Positions 8,344 through 15,754 of a DNA stretch of 64,000 nt are shown here, piece by piece. The stretch spans positions 1,862,001 to 1,926,000 of the forward strand of contig NZ_CP056775.1 of NCBI RefSeq assembly GCF_016894445.1. Direction: 5' to 3'. The translations under genes and the position numbers were made by a program. Under the pieces are notes generated by a model. The model saw only the letters and a list, made by a program, of their open reading frames with translations, did no database searches and was not told the origin of the DNA. Positions within the stretch are counted from its first letter, which is position 1, and each line of letters opens with the position of its first letter. The stretch comes from Dyadobacter sandarakinus. Its GTDB lineage: Bacteria > Bacteroidota > Bacteroidia > Cytophagales > Spirosomataceae.

Positions 8344-9741
8344 ATGCGCGTAATCAAAAGACGGGAGTTTTTCACCAGCAGTTCAGCCGGGCTCCTTGCT
8401 GCCGGTTCGGTACTCAGGAACCAGCAAGCTGCTCCTTTTTCCAAACCCAGACCCAGTGCCAAAAACATCATCTTCATGGTGAGCGACGGCATGAGCACAG
8501 GCACACTGAACATGGCCGACCTGCTGCTCAGCCGCAGGGAAGGACGGGAGAGCAGCTGGATGAGCTTGTACCGGGAACAAACCGGCCGGCGGGCATTTAT
8601 GGAAACCTCCTCATTCAATGCGCTGGTCACAGACTCCGCCGCCGGCAGCTCCGCCTGGGGCGGCGGCAGGAAAGTCCCCAACGGAAACCTGAATGTCAAT
8701 GCAGACGGAAGCTTCAATAAACCGATCCTTCAGAAGTTCAGGCAATATGGAAAATCCGTGGGCTGCGTCACGTCGGTGACGATTACCCACGCCACACCTG
8801 CGGGCTTTTGCATTAACAACAAATCGCGGGGCGACGAATCCGAGATTGCCGCTCAGTACCTGGACCTAAGATTCGATGTGATGATGGGTGGAGGTGCTGA
8901 ATTTTTCATGGGCGATAAACGGGAAGACAAAACTGATCTTTTCTCAGCCTACCAGCAGGGCGGATACCAGGTGGTGCGAGACCGGGACGCGATGCTCGGG
9001 CTGCAAAATCTGCAAAAACCGGTTCTCGGCGTATTCTGTGAGGGAGCCCTCCCCTACGCGCTGGACGCTGCCGCTACGCCCGACCTTCAGAAATCAGTAC
9101 CTGCACTGGCAGAAATGACCCGCAAGACACTTGAACTGCTTTCTAAAAATCCAAAGGGATTTGCGGTGCAGATCGAGGGTGGAAAAGTAGACTGGGCTGC
9201 GCATTCCAATGATGCTGGCGGTTTGCTGTACGACCAGATTGCCTTCGACGAGGCGGTGCGGGTAGCTCTTGATTTTGCTGAAAAAGACAAGGAAACGCTT
9301 GTGATTATCACGACTGACCATGGCAATGCCAATCCCGGTCTGTTTGGAAGTGACAGGCAGTTTGACCTGCTCCAAAAATTTAAACATACCAACAACTGGA
9401 TCCTGGGCGACCACCAGGAGATCCCTTCCGCTTCCCAGCTGATTGACCGTATTGCGTTTGCACAAGGTTATGCGATCAAAAAAGATGAGGCTGAAAAACT
9501 CGTGAGCCTGTTCAGTGCCAAAAGTGAAAGCGGATTATACATTGCCAACAAACCCCTTTTCCGGGAACTGGCGCTCATACAAAGCCACTATACGGGCATC
9601 GGCTGGGCCGGGATGGACCACTCCGCCGACTATGTAGAGCTGGCCATGTTTGGTCCCGGCAGTGAGGGCCTCAAACCTTTTGTCAGAAACACCGATCTGC
9701 ACAATTTTATGCTGGACGTAACGGGTACAGTCAGGGCTTAG
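8344..9741 (+). CDS. Alkaline phosphatase, PhoA family, Tat-exported
   Basis: A 465-residue enzyme that hydrolyses phosphomonoesters outside the cytoplasm. A twin-arginine type N-terminus (KRREFFTSSSAGLLAAGSV) precedes the catalytic domain. Metal and catalytic residues are all visible: Asp48 in MVSDGMS, nucleophile Ser98 in VTDSAAGSSAW, the EGGKVDWAAHSND metal cluster near 277-289, ITTDHGN near 325-330, and a late GMDHSAD. Its length is typical for the family. It stands alone, divergent from the surface-protein operon, and follows a clear -7 box. No Pho-box equivalent can be judged from sequence. It probably releases phosphate from organic esters. Confidence 0.93.
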   Translation: MRVIKRREFFTSSSAGLLAAGSVLRNQQAAPFSKPRPSAKNIIFMVSDGMSTGTLNMADLLLSRREGRESSWMSLYREQTGRRAFMETSSFNALVTDSAAGSSAWGGGRKVPNGNLNVNADGSFNKPILQKFRQYGKSVGCVTSVTITHATPAGFCINNKSRGDESEIAAQYLDLRFDVMMGGGAEFFMGDKREDKTDLFSAYQQGGYQVVRDRDAMLGLQNLQKPVLGVFCEGALPYALDAAATPDLQKSVPALAEMTRKTLELLSKNPKGFAVQIEGGKVDWAAHSNDAGGLLYDQIAFDEAVRVALDFAEKDKETLVIITTDHGNANPGLFGSDRQFDLLQKFKHTNNWILGDHQEIPSASQLIDRIAFAQGYAIKKDEAEKLVSLFSAKSESGLYIANKPLFRELALIQSHYTGIGWAGMDHSADYVELAMFGPGSEGLKPFVRNTDLHNFMLDVTGTVRA

Positions 9742-9795
9742 GCGGGTGGTTACGGGTAAATGCACCCGGAAAAAGCAGCCTGATTCACGCAGTAT

Positions 9796-9828
9796 TTTGC
9801 AGTGTGCGCTGCTGTTGGCATAGTTTTA
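9796..9828 (+). promoter_or_regulatory. Probable promoter of the YtxH gene
   Basis: TTTG at 9796-9799 and TAGTTTTA at 9821-9828 (one mismatch to TAnnTTTG) are separated by 21 bases, close to the Bacteroidota pattern. The predicted start is about 30 bases before the ATG at 9865. Confidence 0.45.
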
Positions 9829-9864
9829 GCTTGCTTGGGGCATTTCACTTAAACTTCGGAGACA

Positions 9865-10227
9865 ATGAAATCAAGGTATGAAAATGATGGTGCGGGCGAT
9901 TCAAACGGCAGCTTTACACTGGGCTTGCTCGTAGGAGCCACTGCGGGAGCGTTTGTTGCAATGCTGCTTTCCCCGAAATCGGGCTACAAGTTGAGCAACA
10001 ATCTCAGAAGCATGCTTTATGACCAGAAACAGAAAGTACAGGGAAAATGGGAAGCTACGAAGGCGATCGCCGCGGAAAAAGTGGACGAGGCCCGTCTTAA
10101 ACTTGACCTCGTAGCCGAGCATGCCAAAGATACCGTTGACGACTATGCAGACAGAGCGAAGGAAAAAGTAGATCAGCTGGCAGACGGTACGAAGGCAACC
10201 GTGGAAAAAATACAGGGCAGATACTGA
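9865..10227 (+). CDS. YtxH domain-containing protein
   Basis: A 120-residue protein with an N-terminal glycine-rich membrane segment (FTLGLLVGATAGAFVAMLLSP) followed at once by KSGYKLSNNLR, the hallmark of the YtxH family. The rest is a long charged amphipathic helix (residues 45-120: EKVDEARLKLDLVAEHAKD...). Relatives are small envelope proteins, often stress-induced, with no defined biochemical role. The gene is monocistronic, with a promoter before it and a shared terminator after it. Confidence 0.85.
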   Translation: MKSRYENDGAGDSNGSFTLGLLVGATAGAFVAMLLSPKSGYKLSNNLRSMLYDQKQKVQGKWEATKAIAAEKVDEARLKLDLVAEHAKDTVDDYADRAKEKVDQLADGTKATVEKIQGRY

Positions 10228-10310
10228 TACAGACCACCGTGCTGTGCGGCCAAAAGAAGTTACTTCTATAAAGTACGCTAGGCCCGGAAAGCAACATGGT
10301 GCACCCGGCA

Positions 10311-10351
10311 AAAAAGCGCCCCGGCAATCTTCCGATCGCCAGGGCGCTTTT
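10311..10351. terminator. Bidirectional terminator between convergent genes
   Basis: The stem AAAAGCGCCC/GGGCGCTTTT continues as GGC/GCC past one mismatch, around a 12-base loop. A-rich and T-rich flanks let it work in both directions. It lies between the YtxH gene and the oppositely oriented oxidoreductase gene. Confidence 0.8.
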
Positions 10352-10368
10352 ACTTTTTGTATAAAGAA

Positions 10369-11832
10369 TTAAACGCCCAGGCTCCACCCGTCGCGGTAAG
10401 TGCGGCGAACGTACTGGTTTACTTCGTCGAAGTTGGTAACCTTCATATTCTGGGCATCCCAGAGCATTTTCATGTTGCTTCCCGGATACGTGAAACCTTT
10501 GCCGTCCTCCCTCGCTTTGGGCATGTCTGCGCCGCGGATGGCCAGGTTTGCACCCAATATAGCCTCTGTAAGCGGTCCCGCCAGTTCAAACGGTGAGCTG
10601 AGTTCCATTTTCCCATACCCGGCAATGCACCCTTCAACCCACTGGGCGTAGTGACCCTCGGCACTTCCGGGTACCCGGGCAAATTTCTGTTTTACATTCA
10701 CTTCCTGCATTTTGCTCAGTGGCAGCAGGCGCGGATTAGCCGCGTATTCGCTGGCCATCATCTTTCCTTTCGACCCTACAAACAATATCCCGCTGTTTCC
10801 ATCTCCAAAAAGCTCGTTCGGGCCAAGTTCTTCCGGACGTTCCGGCTTGATGCCGCCATCCATCCAGTGCATGGTAACAGGACCTTTTGTTTTTGGTGTT
10901 TTAGGGAAAGTAAGCGTCGCGTGGCTCGACGGCGGGCAACTGTCGGGGAAAATACCTCTTTTACCAAAAGCTGTAAAGACACTGCCCACACTCGCCTGCA
11001 TATCGGTGGCATATTTCAGTCCCAATACCCGGAATGGAGCCTCCATCAGGTGGCATCCCAGGTCGCCCAGGGCGCCGGTACCATAGTCCCACCACCCTCT
11101 CCAGCTACCCGGAATGAGGTTGTCAACATAGTCTTTTTTTGGAGCTGTACCCAGCCACAGGTCCCAGTCGAGTTCCTTCGGGACCGGCGGTTTTTCTGCC
11201 GGCCAGGGAATGCCCTGCGGCCATATCGGGCGGTTGGTCCAGATGTACACCGTGTCCACATCACCGATGATGCCGGCGTCGTACCACTCGTGCAGTGTCC
11301 TCACGCCATCGCCGGATGAACCCTGGTTGCCCATCTGCGTCACTACCTTGTATTTTGCTGCCGCCTCGGTGAGCTTTCTGGCTTCGTAAATGTCGTGGGT
11401 CATCGGCTTCTGCACATACACGTGCTTGCCGAGCTGCATGGCTGCCATCGCAACCACGGCGTGGGTATGGTCCGGCGTGGAAACGGACACTGCATCAAAG
11501 TTCTTGGATTCTTTTTCGAACATTTCCCGGAAGTCTTTGTAATACTTCGCCTTGGGGAAGTTGGTGATGCTGGTTGCGGCCCGGCGGTCGTCCACATCGC
11601 ACAGGTAGGCAATATCTGCCTTGCCGCTTTTGAAAAAGTTGGAAAGATCCGACGTTCCCTTACCGCCTACCCCGACGCCGGCCACGGTCAGCTTGTCGCT
11701 GGGCGCAACAAAGCCTTTTCCCAGTACGTGCCGGGGGACAATCATAAAACTGGCGGCGGCAATTCCCGCCGCTTTTACAAAGTCTCTCCGGGAAGCGGCC
11801 GACTTTTCATTCAATGTAAGCTTGTTTTCCAT
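10369..11832 (-). CDS. Gfo/Idh/MocA-family oxidoreductase, Tat-type signal
   Basis: A 487-residue NAD(P)-dependent sugar oxidoreductase-like protein. The N-terminus has a twin-arginine signal (SRRDFVKAAGIAAASFMIVP). It is followed by a Rossmann dinucleotide-binding motif (TVAGVGVGGKG, about residues 50-60) and the usual VSTPDHTHAVVAMAAM block. The catalytic-loop motif normally read as EKP is QKP here (KHVYVQKPMTHDIYEA). The C-terminal half (GDLGCHLMEAPFRVLGL) is the substrate domain. Such exported members in Bacteroidota are often linked to glycan breakdown (GH109-like), but no substrate can be assigned. It is monocistronic and ends at a shared terminator. Confidence 0.9.
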   Translation of the reverse strand: MENKLTLNEKSAASRRDFVKAAGIAAASFMIVPRHVLGKGFVAPSDKLTVAGVGVGGKGTSDLSNFFKSGKADIAYLCDVDDRRAATSITNFPKAKYYKDFREMFEKESKNFDAVSVSTPDHTHAVVAMAAMQLGKHVYVQKPMTHDIYEARKLTEAAAKYKVVTQMGNQGSSGDGVRTLHEWYDAGIIGDVDTVYIWTNRPIWPQGIPWPAEKPPVPKELDWDLWLGTAPKKDYVDNLIPGSWRGWWDYGTGALGDLGCHLMEAPFRVLGLKYATDMQASVGSVFTAFGKRGIFPDSCPPSSHATLTFPKTPKTKGPVTMHWMDGGIKPERPEELGPNELFGDGNSGILFVGSKGKMMASEYAANPRLLPLSKMQEVNVKQKFARVPGSAEGHYAQWVEGCIAGYGKMELSSPFELAGPLTEAILGANLAIRGADMPKAREDGKGFTYPGSNMKMLWDAQNMKVTNFDEVNQYVRRTYRDGWSLGV

Positions 11833-12188
11833 TTCGGGTTTTGGTTTAATGCTTTTTCCAGCAAAATATCCAGCCTTTATCCAATTTGTAACCTATTCAG
11901 TTTGTTAAGCCGGCTATTTTCTTAATTTACTCGAAAATTGTTGATATGGGCTCCTGTCCCTGCTTGGTACCTCACAACTTCCCGGAAAAACTTTCGCTAT
12001 GAACTTGAAGATCTTACCTGCATCTGCCTGTGCTGCCGCCACGCTGGACAAGGCGGGAATGGTTTTGAATACCAGACTTACACCCGGTGAAGAAACACTG
12101 GTTCCCTACCTGGCCAGGCTGTCGGCCCATTAAACAACGGAAATACGGTAACCGGCGGCTTCCGGCAGATTAAATTATCATTCATTTT
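11833..12188. other. Intergenic region, no convincing gene
   Basis: 356 bases between two divergent genes. A 44-codon plus-strand frame starts at 11999, but it has no recognisable character. The stretch should hold the promoters of both neighbours; I see no clean -7 box. Confidence 0.45.
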
Positions 12189-12833
12189 ATGCAAAAATTC
12201 AGTACAGACCAGATTGCGGAGCTCGAAAAACATTTCAGGATCAAACTGATCAACAGTCTGGTTGGCTACAAATCCCTGAACCTGCTCGGTACCATGAGCA
12301 ACGGGCAGGTGACAAATCTCTGCGTCGTAAGCTCGGCATTCCACCTTGGAGCCAATCCTCCCCTCATAGGTCTCGTGATGCGCCCCGAGCGGGAACACAA
12401 TGATACGCTCCGCAACATCCGGGAAACCGGGCAGTTTACCCTCAACAATGTGCTGCCCGACTGGTACAAGCAAGCGCACCAGACCAGCGCCAGCTATCCT
12501 TCGGGCATATCCGAGTTTGACGCTTGCGGATTTGAGCACTACTACATTCCCGGGTTTCAGGCACCTTTCGTGCGGCAATCCACCGTGCGGATCGGACTGC
12601 AACTCAGGCAGACCATTGATATGGAAATCAATGGCACCACCATTGTGGTCGGCGAAATAATGGAGATCGCCATCGACGATGATTTGCTCGGCAGCGATGG
12701 CACCATTAACCATGTGAAAGCAAAAACCATGACGGTTGCCGGGCTGGATGCCTACTTCATTCCGCAGGCCGTGGGCCGGCTTACCTATGCAAAGCCGGAT
12801 ACGGAACCCGGCGAACTGGATATGGAAAAGTGA
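12189..12833 (+). CDS. Flavin reductase-like (split-barrel FMN-binding) protein
   Basis: A 214-residue protein of the flavin reductase-like/DIM6-NTAB class, which binds FMN in a split beta-barrel and usually reduces free flavin for a partner oxygenase. Visible family features are KSLNLLGTMSNGQVTNLCVVSSAFHLGANPPLIGLVMRP (read in pieces: the SNG and SSAF segments at residues 36-60), then the RNIRETGQFTLNNV motif near residues 75-90. The length is normal. No monooxygenase is adjacent. Its next neighbour is a Crp-type regulator in the same orientation, 98 bases on and with its own -7 box. Confidence 0.85.
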   Translation: MQKFSTDQIAELEKHFRIKLINSLVGYKSLNLLGTMSNGQVTNLCVVSSAFHLGANPPLIGLVMRPEREHNDTLRNIRETGQFTLNNVLPDWYKQAHQTSASYPSGISEFDACGFEHYYIPGFQAPFVRQSTVRIGLQLRQTIDMEINGTTIVVGEIMEIAIDDDLLGSDGTINHVKAKTMTVAGLDAYFIPQAVGRLTYAKPDTEPGELDMEK

Positions 12834-12885
12834 AATTGCCCCGCGCATCCGATGCCAGCCAAGCGAGGTGCCGGGAATGCAGGCG

Positions 12886-12893
12886 TATATTTG
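12886..12893 (+). promoter_or_regulatory. -7 box before the Crp/Fnr gene
   Basis: TATATTTG matches TAnnTTTG exactly, 38 bases before the ATG at 12932. No matching -33 TTG at the right distance. Confidence 0.4.
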
Positions 12894-12931
12894 TGTCCAA
12901 TGCAATATGTAACATTAACTAAGCCCCAGAA

Positions 12932-13519
12932 ATGGTATCAGCGCTGATCACAACCATGCGGAAGGATGTGGAACTTGAAGATGCCGAGGCAGCCTACATC
13001 CTCTCGTTTTTCAAAGAACGCCTGTACAAGCGGGGTGCAATCCTTTTGCAGGCCGGTGACCCGGCGTCCGAGGTGTTTTTTATACTGAAAGGCGCATTAC
13101 ACCAGTTTTATCTTGACGAATCCGGCACGGAAAAGTCGTGCAACTTTGCTTTTGAAAATGAATTCATCACCGACCTGGAAAGTTTTTCAAAACAGGCCGG
13201 CGCTGCTTCCCATATCAAATCCCTGACCGAAACGACCGTATTGTGCATCAAGTGCCATGACCTGGGCATGCTGCTGCGCGAGTCGGCTGCCACGGCGGTA
13301 TTTTTCCGTGTGCTCGTGGAGCGCATTGCAACAGAAAGTATGGAGCGTACCAAATCCCTGCTGGCCTACACGCCCCAGCAGCGTTTCCTGACGCTGGCCC
13401 ATTCACGTCCCGACATTTTTCAGCGGGTACCGCAGCGGTACATTGCGCAATACCTCGGCATTGCGCCTGAAAGTCTGAGCCGGATCCGCAAAAGATTGTT
13501 TGCGGAAGCAAAATCTTAA
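12932..13519 (+). CDS. Crp/Fnr-family transcriptional regulator
   Basis: A 195-residue regulator. Residues about 20-115 form a cyclic-nucleotide-binding-type beta-roll (YKRGAILLQAGDPASEVFFILKGAL in pieces, FENEFITDLESF). A dimer helix follows, then a C-terminal helix-turn-helix (residues 165-192: RYIAQYLGIAPESLSRIRKRL). The phosphate-binding cassette arginine of true cAMP receptors is not evident, and no Fnr cysteine cluster is present. The ligand is therefore unknown, as in most Bacteroidota members. It directly precedes an NAD-dependent epimerase, 55 bases downstream, which is a plausible target. Confidence 0.9.
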   Translation: MVSALITTMRKDVELEDAEAAYILSFFKERLYKRGAILLQAGDPASEVFFILKGALHQFYLDESGTEKSCNFAFENEFITDLESFSKQAGAASHIKSLTETTVLCIKCHDLGMLLRESAATAVFFRVLVERIATESMERTKSLLAYTPQQRFLTLAHSRPDIFQRVPQRYIAQYLGIAPESLSRIRKRLFAEAKS

Positions 13520-13552
13520 CTTTCGTCAACATTTAGTCCTGGCTGCCTGCGG

Positions 13553-13560
13553 TACATTTG
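13553..13560 (+). promoter_or_regulatory. -7 box before the epimerase gene
   Basis: TACATTTG, an exact TAnnTTTG match 14 bases before the ATG at 13575. If used, the leader would be very short. It also supports the 13575 start over the longer frame from 13500. Confidence 0.4.
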
Positions 13561-13574
13561 TTAAAAAAAACGGT

Positions 13575-14501
13575 ATGCAAACGATACTCGGCGCAGGCGG
13601 CGCCACCGCCATAGTCCTGGCAAAAGAACTGAAAAAATATACCGGTCATATCCGGCTTGTATCCCGCCGCCCCGCCCGGGTCAATGCGGACGACGAATTG
13701 TTTCCGGCGGACCTGCTGAATGCCCGGGAGGTGGAAGCTGCGGTCCAGGGTTCGGACGTGGTTTATCTTACGGCAGGCCTGGAATACAACATTCGGGTAT
13801 GGAGGCGCGACTGGCCGGTGCTGATCAAAAATGTAATCAATGCCTGCCTGAAAGCGAATGCACGCCTTGTTTTTCTGGATAACGTGTACATGTACCAGGC
13901 CAGCGAGATCCCAAATATGACCGAGCGCTCAAGAGTAGAGCCGCCGAGTGAAAAAGGAAAAGTACGTGCCGCCGTGCAGGACATGATCTTCAATGCAGTG
14001 AACACGCAGGGCTTGCAGGCATTGATCGCCCGCAGTGCTGATTTTTATGGACCCGATGTTAAAAACAGCCCACTGAGCATTTCGGTACTGGACGAGTTCC
14101 GGAAAGGAAAAAAGGCATTCTGGCAGGTCGATGCCGGCAAGGTGCATTCCTTTACCTACGTTCCCGACATTGGCAGGTCTCTTGCGCTGCTCGGCAACAC
14201 ACCCGATGTCTGCGGGGAAGTGTGGCATCTACCTACTTCTAATGAAAGGCTGACAGGCAAGGATTTTATCAACATGATTGCAGCAGAAATGCAGGTGCAG
14301 CCCCGCTACTACATCATTTCCCGGCTGATGATGCAGGTACTTGGCTTGTTTATCCCCATTTTGAAAGAGCTCAAAGAAATGGCCTACCAGTACGACCGGG
14401 ATTACGTGTTTGACAGCAGCAAATTCGAAAAAAAATTCGCCTACAAGCCCGTGGGATACGCAGAAGGAATCAGGCAGATGGTTCAAAGCCAGGTTGTCTA
14501 G
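13575..14501 (+). CDS. NAD-dependent epimerase/dehydratase-like protein (extended SDR)
   Basis: A 308-residue protein. The start at 13575 puts the nucleotide-binding loop right at the N-terminus (MQTILGAGGATAIVLAKEL), as in atypical extended SDR proteins. The upstream extension from 13500 overlaps the Crp gene and adds nothing family-like. Later blocks are GSDVVYLTAGLEYN (residues about 58-72), LVFLDNVYMYQ, ARSADFYGPDV and VHSFTYVPDIGRSLALL. The active-site YxxxK is degenerate. The glycine motif GAGGATA lacks the usual third glycine. The substrate is unknown. It probably follows the Crp regulator as an accompanying enzyme, and ends at the palindrome shared with the convergent lipoprotein gene. 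Confidence 0.85.
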   Translation: MQTILGAGGATAIVLAKELKKYTGHIRLVSRRPARVNADDELFPADLLNAREVEAAVQGSDVVYLTAGLEYNIRVWRRDWPVLIKNVINACLKANARLVFLDNVYMYQASEIPNMTERSRVEPPSEKGKVRAAVQDMIFNAVNTQGLQALIARSADFYGPDVKNSPLSISVLDEFRKGKKAFWQVDAGKVHSFTYVPDIGRSLALLGNTPDVCGEVWHLPTSNERLTGKDFINMIAAEMQVQPRYYIISRLMMQVLGLFIPILKELKEMAYQYDRDYVFDSSKFEKKFAYKPVGYAEGIRQMVQSQVV

Positions 14502-14512
14502 CTGTAAGATAT

Positions 14513-15442
14513 TTACCAAAACAACAAACCCTGTACGCCTAGGCGTACAGGGTTTGTTCCTTTCAGACCTGCGTGAGCTTCTATTTTCAGGTTTGAAAAG
14601 AGGGTCAATTCTGCATTTACCTGCCTGAATACGACTGCTACGCTGACGGTCATGTGGTTGAGCAGGGGCACCCGGGCCGGTGCCTGGTAGATTGCCGCAG
14701 CTCCGTCGCCCGGGATGGAAAGAGTACCCAGGAGCGGGTCCGCGTGGTTGGTCAGGTCGACGCCGTTGACGCGCCAGTTTTTTACATCTTCTTTTTTCAG
14801 CTTCACAGGCTCAATCAACGGCTCCAATGGAATCCCGTCGTCTGCATGACCTTTCTGGTAAAAAACCGTCAGCGGTACCTGCTCTCCCGGCCATACAGAT
14901 CGTTGGCCAGGCTCCATAAAATAGGCTTTATAAAAAGCAACCGGCAGCATTTTGGTGACCGGGGCGGTGACCGTCTTGCCGGCTTGATCGACGAGTAGCT
15001 TCCCCTGCCCTTTCCAGCTCCGGTCGGACTGCTGGTAGCCGATCCCCAGCGCACCGGGAGCCGAGCCGGCTATATCCGCATCGGTATAATGCCAGATCAG
15101 CGTCGCCACTTTGGATAATTCCAGGTTTTTGGGTCCAAGCTCATAACCGAGGCCGGTGCCGCCCCAGGCTTTGTTTTCTACGGGTTGGACAGAAATAAGC
15201 GTGTCAGCACTCAGGGCACCTGCCGGAATCACCAGGGTTATAACATGATCGGGGGTAGAGATCGTACCACCCGCAGGACCTATCCTTTTCTGTACCGGCT
15301 CACCTGCCGGCTTGCCAGTATCGGTGGGGGTTCCCCCGGCCGGAACCTGTGGCTCGGGTTGCAATGCCGGCTCGCCTTGCTGGCAGGCGTACAACATGCA
15401 GCCTGCTACCAGCATGCAGCATATCAGTTTCAATGTTTTCAT
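14513..15442 (-). CDS. Lipoprotein with ZU5-like domain, hypothetical
   Basis: A 309-residue protein from the ATG at 15442 (MKTLKLICCMLVAGCMLYAC). The lipobox cysteine is in LYACQQG, followed by a Pro/Gly/Thr-rich linker. Residues about 55-110 (GPAGGTISTPDHVITLVIPAGALS) resemble a ZU5-type fold, known from PIDD/ankyrin and from bacterial surface lipoproteins. The rest is beta-rich and unassigned. The last 14 codons (TNPVRLGVQGLLFW) are encoded inside a perfect 36-bp palindrome that also serves as terminator, so the C-terminus is probably an accident of that element. A smaller lipoprotein-like gene sits 20 bases upstream. Confidence 0.78.
   Translation of the reverse strand: MKTLKLICCMLVAGCMLYACQQGEPALQPEPQVPAGGTPTDTGKPAGEPVQKRIGPAGGTISTPDHVITLVIPAGALSADTLISVQPVENKAWGGTGLGYELGPKNLELSKVATLIWHYTDADIAGSAPGALGIGYQQSDRSWKGQGKLLVDQAGKTVTAPVTKMLPVAFYKAYFMEPGQRSVWPGEQVPLTVFYQKGHADDGIPLEPLIEPVKLKKEDVKNWRVNGVDLTNHADPLLGTLSIPGDGAAAIYQAPARVPLLNHMTVSVAVVFRQVNAELTLFSNLKIEAHAGLKGTNPVRLGVQGLLFW
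14523..14558. terminator. Perfect 36-bp palindrome, bidirectional terminator inside a gene end
   Basis: Two 18-base arms (14523-14540 and 14541-14558; left arm AACAAACCCTGTACGCCT) are exact inverse complements with no spacer. The element lies between the convergent epimerase and lipoprotein genes and overlaps the last codons of the latter. Confidence 0.75.
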
Positions 15443-15462
15443 GGCTAACATGTTTTAATCCG

Positions 15463-15651
15463 CTAAGCGGAAGCTTTGCCATATAATGCTACGATCAGTC
15501 CGGGCTTGCCTGACTGCGTCCCCGTATGCTTGAAAATGGTGGCGCCGCTTCCCGGAGCGAGCATGCGGATGGGCGTTTCAAATGACAAATCTTCCTTCAC
15601 TGGTTTGCAGGCGGGCAGGCTCAGGATGATGCAGGCTGAGGTAATTTTCAT
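15463..15651 (-). CDS. Small putative lipoprotein
   Basis: A 62-residue frame. The first 15 residues look like a short lipoprotein signal (MKITSACIILSLPAC). The remainder is a small polar domain ending in GLIVALYGKASA. A -7 box (15677-15684) lies just before it and the ZU5-type lipoprotein gene starts 20 bases after it, which suggests a two-gene operon. I do not recognise a family. A short signal and small size leave real doubt. Confidence 0.45.
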   Translation of the reverse strand: MKITSACIILSLPACKPVKEDLSFETPIRMLAPGSGATIFKHTGTQSGKPGLIVALYGKASA

Positions 15652-15676
15652 GGCAGATCAAATTTTTATTGAGCCA

Positions 15677-15684
15677 CAAAATTA
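15677..15684 (-). promoter_or_regulatory. -7 box of the small lipoprotein operon
   Basis: On the minus strand TAATTTTG matches TAnnTTTG, 25 bases before the ATG at 15651. No convincing -33 TTG. Confidence 0.4.
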
Positions 15685-15754
15685 GGGCAGTACAAAACAG
15701 CGCGCATTCACATAAAGATGTGATTTGAACAGGGTGCCGGCGGATGAACAGTAC

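Noticed and set aside
11999..12133. 44-codon plus-strand frame (MNLKILPASACAAATLDKAG...) between divergent genes
   Set aside because: No recognisable family, no promoter or clear ribosome-binding context; length is within chance in this GC-rich DNA.
12078..12905. 275-residue minus-strand frame
   Set aside because: Antisense to the flavin reductase gene, whose own frame has clear family motifs.
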